From NCBI RefSeq assembly GCF_900197875.1, contig NZ_FZMO01000301.1, positions 1 to 41,917 of the forward strand: a stretch of 41,917 nt of DNA, in the 5' to 3' direction. This DNA is from Frankia canadensis. Lineage in GTDB: Bacteria; Actinomycetota; Actinomycetes; Frankiales; Frankiaceae. Positions 36,038-41,917 of this stretch are shown here, piece by piece (positions within the stretch are counted from its first letter, which is position 1; the number at the start of each line of letters is the position of its first letter). The notes under the pieces were generated by a model. The model was not told where the DNA came from. It made no database searches and saw nothing but the letters and a program-made list of their open reading frames with translations. The position numbers and the translations under genes are program-made.

Positions 36038-36238
36038 GGAGCTCTCCTTCGTCGCGGAGATCGCGCAAGACGAGAACTCGTTTCAATCCGGGCTGGTCCC
36101 GCTGTCAACATCGCGCTGCCGGTCCACTCGCGCAGGCCCTGGCGCTGGCTCCTGCCGACACCACGGTCGGGTGGCCCGCGGCGAGGACGCCCCGAAGGCC
36201 AGGCCGGTCGGAGCCGTCGTACCGACGGCGAAGGTCGA

Positions 36239-37123
36239 TCAGCGGGTGCCGGCGGCGACGAGGTCTGCGAGGTCGAGCGCGTCTCCCTTCACCTCGGCCA
36301 GCCACTCGTCGCGGATGTAGGCGAAGTCGCCGGTCTCGGTGTCGAACAGACCAATGCTGCCGGCCGTCACCCGTTGTTCGGGGTTGATCGGTTCCGGATC
36401 CCACCGGGTGGCCTTGGGCCGCACCAGCTGGTCGAGCGCGTAGGAGGTCGTCCGGCCGTAGCGGCGCGGGCCGTTGGCGTGGTGATAATGGCCGCCGACA
36501 TGCAGCCGCGGCTGCAGGTGCTCGATGAGCCGGGAAAGCTTCGGCGAGCCCTGCACGCTCCCGCGCCGGTCGCGTGACATCCCGTGCGGGCCGTCGTGGG
36601 TGACCAGGACGTCCACGCTGCCTGAGCGAGCGTCCATCAGCCGGGTGCAGGCGCCGTCGTCCAGATCCACCTCCCCGGCGGACTCGATCAGCCCGAGGAA
36701 CGCCACCCGCGCTCCGGCGACCGTCACCACGTTCCCGCAGGCCACATGGTGGTAGGCGGCAAGCGGGTCCACCGGCACGACCGCGGCGCCCGCCGCGGCC
36801 TCGTGCAGCGAGGCCAACCAGTCGTGGTCCTCGTGGTTGCCGCTGACGAACAGCACCGAGGGGATCCGTTCGAGCGCGAGGCGCACGCCTTCGGCGAACG
36901 ACGGCGACGGATCCAGCAGTCGGAGGAAGTCGCCCTGGGCGGGATGGTCCCGCCCGAAACGGCGGCTGGACTCGTCGAGCCGTTCCGCCGACGAATAGGC
37001 GCCCAGATCCCCGACCTGGATCACGGCGTCGAGCCGGATTCCGCGACGTTCTTGGAGAAGTACCGCCGCACCCAACACATGCAGCACACAACCGTGGACG
37101 TCACCCACGAAAGCGATGTTCAT
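36239..37123 (-). CDS. Calcineurin-like metallophosphoesterase
   Basis: The cytosolic phosphoesterase of 294 residues has all metal-ligand motifs in order. FVGDVHG lies at the N-terminus, QVGDLGA near 50, FVSGNHEDHDW near 105, VLVTHDGPHG near 185 and VGGHYHHANG near 220. The fold hydrolyses phosphomonoesters or diesters; the substrate is unknown. The ATG at 37123 puts FVGDVHG where family members have it; an upstream ATG at 37159 adds 12 residues. It is the first intact gene right of the island and stands alone on the minus strand. Confidence 0.88.
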   Translation of the reverse strand: MNIAFVGDVHGCVLHVLGAAVLLQERRGIRLDAVIQVGDLGAYSSAERLDESSRRFGRDHPAQGDFLRLLDPSPSFAEGVRLALERIPSVLFVSGNHEDHDWLASLHEAAAGAAVVPVDPLAAYHHVACGNVVTVAGARVAFLGLIESAGEVDLDDGACTRLMDARSGSVDVLVTHDGPHGMSRDRRGSVQGSPKLSRLIEHLQPRLHVGGHYHHANGPRRYGRTTSYALDQLVRPKATRWDPEPINPEQRVTAGSIGLFDTETGDFAYIRDEWLAEVKGDALDLADLVAAGTR

Positions 37124-37159
37124 CGCCTGCCGACCTTCCGCAAAGAGCCATTTGGACAT

Positions 37160-37712
37160 GGCTCGACACCGGTCGGGCGGCGCAACGATGTGGTGTCAAC
37201 CACCGGCCATTAAGCGATGACGCATAAGCGACGACGCAGATCCCATGACGCAGGACCGGTGACTCACATCCCAGCGCTCCACCGCCATCTCGACGACCGA
37301 GCCGGATCAAGCATCACAGCCGTCCGCGGAACCGTCAACAAGTCGTCGTCCAAGCGACCGTCCACAGCAAACCGCCCGACGAGTCCAGGAACACCCCGGC
37401 CTCGGCGATCGAGCTCCAGCCCGCCCGGCGACGGCCGCCGACCTGGGTAGCGGCGCGCAGTGGGCCCGACGCGTCGGGCCGTGGGCCGGGGCTGCGCCCG
37501 GCACCCCGGCCGTGGCGATCCGCGGACACCCCGCCGGGTGAAGTGAGTGGCCGGCGGGTCAGGACACACGCGGTTTCGAGCTCTTTGTCGTCGCCGCGCG
37601 GCGCCTGCACGAACGGGTCCGTGGGGTCGCGTCCTGGGCCGGGCGGCGGATGTTGGTCTGGCGCCGGTCCAGGACGCGATCTTCCGAGTATCGCTCGGAG
37701 CCCGAGCCCCGC
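37160..37712. other. Gene-free stretch between metallophosphoesterase and P450 genes
   Basis: Open frames here have no family resemblance and no convincing ribosome binding sites. It lies upstream of the metallophosphoesterase gene and downstream of the conservon operon, so it should hold the promoter of one and the terminator of the other. No clear hairpin was identified. Confidence 0.5.
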
Positions 37713-38975
37713 TCAGATAGCGGAGGGCGGGGTCGCGGCGGCCTGGCCGAGCTGGACCGGCAGCACGGCGGCACTGTTGGAGAAGAACGACGGAACCGGC
37801 GGCAGGGTCGCGGGGTCGGCCGCCAGGCGCAGGTCCGGGTACCGGGCGAACAGGGCGGGCAGGGCGATACCCGCCTCCAGGCGCGCCAGGTGGGCTCCCA
37901 GGCACACGTGCGGCCCGCCGCCGAAGGACAGATGCCGTTGGGGGGAGCGGGTGACGTCGAACCGGTCGGCGTCGGGGCCGTACTGGCGGGGGTCCCGCCC
38001 GACACCGCTGTACGCGGCGAGAATCGCGTCGCCCTTCGCGATCGTGACGCCCGCGATCGTGACATCCTCGAGCGGATAGCGGGCGGGGAAATTCCCGATC
38101 GGCGCGTCCCAGCGCAACACCTCCTCGACCACACCGGACCAGGTCGTGGCGTCACCGGCGACGGCGATGGCCTTCTGATCGGGATGTGTGAGCAGGGCGC
38201 GTACGCCGTTGGTGATGAGGCTCAGCGTGGTCTCGTGACCGGCGGTGAGCAGCAGCCAGATGGTGTCAATGAGCTCCTCGGTGCTCAGCGCCGCCTCGTC
38301 CTCCTCGCGCAGCGTGATCAACGCGCTGGTGAGGTCCTCCCCGGGCTCGTCGCGACGCAGCCGCACCAGCTCGGCGAGCAGGGCCAGGCGCTGCCGCTCG
38401 GTGGCCACCGCCTCCTCGCTGCTGGTGTCCGTGCGGAAGATGCTGTCGACAAGCCGGCGCAGCTCGGAGCGCCACTCCCGCGGGACGCCCAACAGCTCGC
38501 AGATCACCTGCATCGGCACCGGGTAGGCGTACTGCGACCGCAGATCCACCGACCCGTCGGGGCCGGCCTGGGCGGGGAGCTCGGTCAGCAGCTCGGCGAC
38601 GATCTGGTTGATACGCGGACGGAGCTGTTCCACCCGGCCGCGCGTGAACACCCGGGTCACCGGCCGCCGCAGGCGGGAGTGCGCGGCGGCGTCGCTGGTC
38701 ACCATGTTGGTCACCTTGATCATGCCGACCAGCGGCCAGTCGTCGGTGATCGTCCCGTCCTGGATGGCGCTCCAGTTCCGCCAGTTCTTGCTCACCCGCT
38801 CGTCCGCCACCAGCTCGGCGAGCAGGGCGTGGTCGGTGACCACCCACACCCGGATGCCGCCGGGCAGCTCAGCCTGCGCCACCGGACCTGCCTCCCGCAG
38901 CCGGCGCTGTTCGCCGTGGTGATCGGCGCCGAAGGGGTCCAGGGGTACCAGCGGGACGGTGGTCGGGTCAGCCAT
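37713..38975 (-). CDS. cvnF: Cytochrome P450, CYP154-like (conservon)
   Basis: The soluble P450 of 420 residues has intact signatures: I-helix AGHETTLSL, K-helix EEVLRWDAP with the ExxR pair, and haem loop FGGGPHVCLGAHLAR with the thiolate cysteine. It should use ferredoxin-type electron donors to oxidise a small hydrophobic molecule. In actinomycete conservons a CYP154 often follows a CYP157, as here; the family number is inferred from this pairing. The ATG at 38975 has GGAGG upstream and overlaps the preceding P450 gene by 8 bp, so the two are translationally coupled. Normal length, no defects seen. Confidence 0.88.
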   Translation of the reverse strand: MADPTTVPLVPLDPFGADHHGEQRRLREAGPVAQAELPGGIRVWVVTDHALLAELVADERVSKNWRNWSAIQDGTITDDWPLVGMIKVTNMVTSDAAAHSRLRRPVTRVFTRGRVEQLRPRINQIVAELLTELPAQAGPDGSVDLRSQYAYPVPMQVICELLGVPREWRSELRRLVDSIFRTDTSSEEAVATERQRLALLAELVRLRRDEPGEDLTSALITLREEDEAALSTEELIDTIWLLLTAGHETTLSLITNGVRALLTHPDQKAIAVAGDATTWSGVVEEVLRWDAPIGNFPARYPLEDVTIAGVTIAKGDAILAAYSGVGRDPRQYGPDADRFDVTRSPQRHLSFGGGPHVCLGAHLARLEAGIALPALFARYPDLRLAADPATLPPVPSFFSNSAAVLPVQLGQAAATPPSAI

Positions 38976-40227
38976 GCGAGACCTCCTGCTCAACGATGGG
39001 CACGTCGGATGCGACGAAACGCACGGGAAGGCTCGCCGGGCAGCGGGTCCACGGCGAGGGCAACAGCTCGATCTCCTCCGGACGAATGGCCAGGGTGAGG
39101 TCGTGCAGTTCTGTCAAGGCGGTCGTGACGGCTGTGCGGGTGATCAGACGGCTGGGATCCAGGGCCGGGCAGGTGTGCGGGCCGGCGGAGAACGCCAGGT
39201 GCGAACGGTTGCCGGTCTCCAGCCAGGGGTCGTCGGTGTGCATGCGCGCGTCGGCGTTGGCCGCGCCCAGGCCGAGGATCAGGGCGTCGCCCGCGCGGAT
39301 GGGCTGCCCGGCGAGCTCGGTGTCGGCGAGCGCGTACCGGGCGGGCATGTTGGCCATGGGGGGATCGCGGAACAGCACCTCGTCGAGCGCGTCGTCCACG
39401 CCCAGGCGGCCGCCGTGCAGGCGCCCGGCGAACCGAGGATCGGTGAGCATCAGCCGGATGGTCTGCGCGATCCACGAGGTCGTCGTCTCGTAGCCGGCCG
39501 AGATCATCAGAACGATGGACTGCACGACCTCGTCGCTGTCGTGCAGGTTCGGGTGCGTCAGGAAGGCGGTGGTGAGGTCCTTGGCCGGGCTGGCCGCGTG
39601 CGACTGCATGACCTCGGTCAGGATGCGTTCGAAGGTGCGGTTGCCCTCCTGCGAGTCCTCGCCGCTGCCGAACAGGGCGATCAGGCCGGCCCGCAGCTGA
39701 TGGCCGTGCTCGGTGGAGATTCCGAACAGGCTGGAGACCGCGAGCATGGGAATGACCGATGCGTACTCGGTGACCAGGTCGGCCTCGCCGCGTTCCGCGA
39801 ACCCGCGGATCAGGTCCCGGCAGGTCGCCTGCAGCGAGCGCACGAGGGCGTGCTGGTCAATGCCCGCGATGCCCTCGTCGAGCGGGGCCCGCAGCCGGCG
39901 GTGCCGTACTCCGTCCGCGAAGTAGGCGTTGTCCCGCGGGAACATCATCGGGCCCAGTCCGGAGTCCTGGCGAACGACGCCGTCAGACAGCAGCCGCCAG
40001 TGCAGGGGATTGCGGGCGAACAGGCGCTCGTTGCGCACCACGTGAAGAATCTCGGGATAGCCCATGACCAGCCAGGCCGGTACACCGGGTTCGAGCTCCA
40101 CCGGCGCGACCTGCCCCCACCGCTCCCGCAGCACCCGGTAGGCGGCCTGGGGGTCGACGCAGGTGGTGGTCTCCGACAGCGGAGTCAGACCCGTGAAGTC
40201 GGACAGCGAATGGCGGGTGGAAATCAT
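38968..40227 (-). CDS. cvnE: Cytochrome P450 without ExxR motif, CYP157-like (conservon)
   Basis: The 419-residue protein has the P450 I-helix ISAGYETTTSW and the haem loop FSAGPHTCPALDPSRL with the cysteine ligand. The K-helix reads DEVLFRDPP, where other P450s have E-x-x-R followed by D-P-P: the arginine position is Phe. Loss of ExxR is a published peculiarity of the CYP157 family, which is typical of conservons. The protein may still bind haem, but its catalysis is uncertain. The start overlaps the cvnD stop by 4 bp and the stop overlaps the next P450 gene by 8 bp. Confidence 0.88.
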   Translation of the reverse strand: MISTRHSLSDFTGLTPLSETTTCVDPQAAYRVLRERWGQVAPVELEPGVPAWLVMGYPEILHVVRNERLFARNPLHWRLLSDGVVRQDSGLGPMMFPRDNAYFADGVRHRRLRAPLDEGIAGIDQHALVRSLQATCRDLIRGFAERGEADLVTEYASVIPMLAVSSLFGISTEHGHQLRAGLIALFGSGEDSQEGNRTFERILTEVMQSHAASPAKDLTTAFLTHPNLHDSDEVVQSIVLMISAGYETTTSWIAQTIRLMLTDPRFAGRLHGGRLGVDDALDEVLFRDPPMANMPARYALADTELAGQPIRAGDALILGLGAANADARMHTDDPWLETGNRSHLAFSAGPHTCPALDPSRLITRTAVTTALTELHDLTLAIRPEEIELLPSPWTRCPASLPVRFVASDVPIVEQEVSHG

Positions 40228-40853
40228 CGCTGCGCCCCTGCCAGCCGGGCGGATCCCATCGCGTGCTCGACCAGAGTGATCAGGGCCTGGATCGAGGACT
40301 CCTTGTCCAGGGCCCGGCAGGACGTCATCGGCGTATCGGTGGGCAGATCCAGCGCGACGACGACCTGGTCCAGCGGGATATCCGGCGTATCGGGGAACAC
40401 ATTCACCGCCACGGCGAAGGGCGTGTCGCTCAGTTCCATCTGGTCGAAGACCTCGAAGCTCTCCTCCAGCCTGCGCGTGTCGACCAGGACCAGGGCGCCG
40501 ATCGCGCCCTCGGCCAGCCCGGCCCAGTGGTCCCAGAATCGTCGTTGCCCCGGAGTGCCGTAGAGATACAGCACGATGTCGCCCCCGAGGGTGATCCGAC
40601 CGAAGTCCAGGGCGACCGTCGTCGACGTCTTGCGCTCGACGCCCATCAGCGAGTCGACCCCCAGGCTTTGCCGGGTCATCTGTTCCTCGGTACGCAGCGG
40701 TACGATCTCGCTCACCGAGTCGATCAACGAGGTCTTGCCGACGCCGAACGGGCCCGAGACCAGAATCTTGACCGATTGGCGCACGGTCGGCGAGACGTAT
40801 CGGTCCGCCTCGTCACGATCGGCCCCGCGGTGATCAGAGACTACGGAGGCCAT
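40224..40853 (-). CDS. cvnD: Conservon small GTPase CvnD
   Basis: The Ras-like GTP-binding protein of 209 residues has P-loop GPFGVGKTSLI near 34-44, a switch I region with ERKTSTTVALDFG, and LYGTPGQRRFWDHW as the DxxG-type switch II, with Thr-Pro replacing the usual Asp. It forms a membrane-associated signalling complex with CvnA, CvnB and CvnC, analogous to a eukaryotic G-protein module. The start overlaps cvnC by 20 bp. The operon order A-B-C-D followed by P450s is the standard conservon layout. Confidence 0.95.
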   Translation of the reverse strand: MASVVSDHRGADRDEADRYVSPTVRQSVKILVSGPFGVGKTSLIDSVSEIVPLRTEEQMTRQSLGVDSLMGVERKTSTTVALDFGRITLGGDIVLYLYGTPGQRRFWDHWAGLAEGAIGALVLVDTRRLEESFEVFDQMELSDTPFAVAVNVFPDTPDIPLDQVVVALDLPTDTPMTSCRALDKESSIQALITLVEHAMGSARLAGAQR

Positions 40854-41187
40854 GCAGGACCCTTTCGAGAAGCTCGTGGTTCGGGGTATCCGGATCGGCC
40901 CCCACCGTGCGCACGGCGAGATGGCCGGTGTCGACCAGGTCCGAGACCATGACCGCCGCGACGCTCACCGGAATCTTCAGATGGGCGGCGGCCTCGGCCA
41001 GCGACAGCATTCCTCGGCACAGCTGCACCAGGGACCGATGCTGACGCGTGGCCGAGGGCGGCAGGCTGGCGTCCGCGTTCGCCACCAGCAGGGTCTCCGG
41101 CCGGACCGTGTTGCGGCTGGGGCGCGCCTGGCCACCAGTCAGCACATACGGTCGAATCGGGCCGAGATAGTCCGTGGGGTCGACCAC
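40834..41187 (-). CDS. cvnC: DUF742 protein CvnC
   Basis: The 117-residue protein has the DUF742 pattern: RPYVLTGGQARPS near the N-terminus, then LCRGMLSLAEAAAHLKIPVS and VAAVMVSDLVDTGHLAVR, which form a winged-helix-like fold. DUF742 proteins are a fixed part of conservons and bind the partner GTPase system. It begins 3 bp after the cvnB stop and overlaps cvnD by 20 bp. No defects are seen. Confidence 0.93.
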   Translation of the reverse strand: MVDPTDYLGPIRPYVLTGGQARPSRNTVRPETLLVANADASLPPSATRQHRSLVQLCRGMLSLAEAAAHLKIPVSVAAVMVSDLVDTGHLAVRTVGADPDTPNHELLERVLHGLRSL

Positions 41188-41190
41188 GGC

Positions 41191-41622
41191 TCAGTGCGGG
41201 CGCTCGGCGGAGCTCAACGACTTCTCGCCGATCTTGCGTACCGTCGTGGTCATCTGGTGGGCGACGAGCGCCGGGTCGATCACGGCCTCGGTGATCACAC
41301 CCAGGTAGGTGCGTTCGCCGGCGCCGCGGAACATCAGCTTGGCGCCGTTGAGCTCGTACACCACGTGGCTGGGAATGCCACCCGCACCGTGTTCCGCGGC
41401 GACCGCCCTGCCCAGCGACGCCATGGCCGAGCACGCGGCGGCGAGCTTCTCAGCGCCGTCGCGGTCCATGCTGCTGGAGACGGCGGTCACGAAGCCATCG
41501 GTGGTGAAGACGAACGCGTGCCGTACGCCTTGCGTCGTCTCGATGTCCTCCACCATCCAGCGGTTGGCGTCGATCCCACGCCAGTGGTCGGTGTGGAGCG
41601 TGCCGGTGGCATCGCCGGTCAT
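41191..41622 (-). CDS. cvnB: Roadblock/LC7 protein CvnB
   Basis: The 143-residue protein has a roadblock/LC7 domain: VRHAFVFTTDGFVTAVSSSM, then a helix AAACSAMASLGRAVAAEHGA, then LGVITEAVIDPALVAHQMT. Roadblock proteins regulate Ras-like GTPases, here CvnD. Its ATG overlaps the cvnA stop by 4 bp. The role is known by family and context. Confidence 0.95.
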   Translation of the reverse strand: MTGDATGTLHTDHWRGIDANRWMVEDIETTQGVRHAFVFTTDGFVTAVSSSMDRDGAEKLAAACSAMASLGRAVAAEHGAGGIPSHVVYELNGAKLMFRGAGERTYLGVITEAVIDPALVAHQMTTTVRKIGEKSLSSAERPH

Positions 41623-41917
41623 TCCGTGTCCTCTGCGGGAGTGAGTGGGGCCGGGGGCGGGGTGCGGTCGCCCGTGTCAGAGACGTCGCCAGCGCAAGCG
41701 GCGTCCGGTGCGGCGCTCAGAATCGCCGCGAGGAACGCTCCGGCCTCGTCGGCTGACGGCGGCGGCGCGGGCGGGCTCCCGGATGGCAAGGCGGGCGGCG
41801 GAGCCTTCTCGGCGAGCGCGGCCTTGCGGGGCGATCGGCGTTGCGGGAGCACCGGTTTCGACGGGCGACCCTCCGCCGCGACCGAGACGGGGTCGCCAGC
41901 GGAGGCCGAAGCCGGGG
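41619..41917 (-). CDS. cvnA: Conservon sensor histidine kinase CvnA, C-terminal part only
   Basis: The frame runs off the right edge and ends at 41619. What is visible is a Pro/Ala-rich C-terminal tail including VLPQRRSPRKAALAEK, as seen after the kinase domain in CvnA-type nitrate-sensor-like histidine kinases. No catalytic motif is inside the window. The call relies on operon position ahead of CvnB, CvnC and CvnD. Confidence 0.7.
   Translation of the reverse strand, partial: PASASAGDPVSVAAEGRPSKPVLPQRRSPRKAALAEKAPPPALPSGSPPAPPPSADEAGAFLAAILSAAPDAACAGDVSDTGDRTPPPAPLTPAEDTE

Overview
The window comes from a very GC-rich actinomycete chromosome, most likely Frankia or a close relative. The case rests on high-GC codon use, frequent GTG and TTG starts behind strong ribosome binding sites, an actinobacterial tRNA-Asp/tRNA-Phe pair, and a conservon (CvnABCD plus two P450s). 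The genus is an inference.

Left flank (1-14.1 kb), ordinary chromosome: divergent aguA/aguB for putrescine synthesis from agmatine; an anchored SGNH-like protein; a large membrane protein ending in a PI-PLC-like domain; cobalamin-dependent metH behind a convincing S-adenosylhomocysteine riboswitch; a DUF3052 protein; a histidine phosphatase; a frameshifted TetR gene; and an unusual regulator carrying two complete GntR-FCD units in one chain. tRNA-Asp and tRNA-Phe follow.

Genomic island (about 14.08-35.45 kb): the last 46 bp of tRNA-Phe, from anticodon stem to CC, recur exactly at 35408-35453. This is the signature of integrase-mediated insertion into a tRNA gene. Only a possible integrase C-terminal tail remains beside the left junction. 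The island holds wreckage (AfsR-like regulator, MobF relaxase-helicase, M42-like peptidase, semialdehyde dehydrogenase, NAMPT fragment, amidohydrolase fragment), visibly lower GC in its left half, a HicBA toxin-antitoxin pair near the right junction, and an intact metabolic cargo. The cargo has a six-gene minus-strand set (Amt-like membrane protein, NAMPT, SIS isomerase, nitrilase, LOG-type ribohydrolase, HAD phosphatase), a second minus-strand set (PsuG, PRPP synthetase, GNAT, quinone reductase), a plus-strand set (aldehyde dehydrogenase, cupin, PNPOx-like protein, LacI regulator), and a PurN paralogue.

The cargo converges on ribose 5-phosphate. PsuG and LOG-type enzymes can free it from nucleotides, PRPP synthetase activates it, and NAMPT spends PRPP on NMN. 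A shared LacI-type operator candidate lies 35 bp before the aldehyde dehydrogenase start and 35 bp before the start of the NAMPT remnant. I consider this the most likely undescribed system in the window. The Amt-like protein lacks both pore histidines, so its substrate is open.

Right flank (35.5-41.9 kb): a second integrase-tail-like sequence just outside the right junction suggests tandem elements. After it come a metallophosphoesterase and a translationally coupled conservon operon: CvnA (cut by the window edge), CvnB, CvnC, CvnD, a CYP157-like P450 without the ExxR motif, and a CYP154-like P450.
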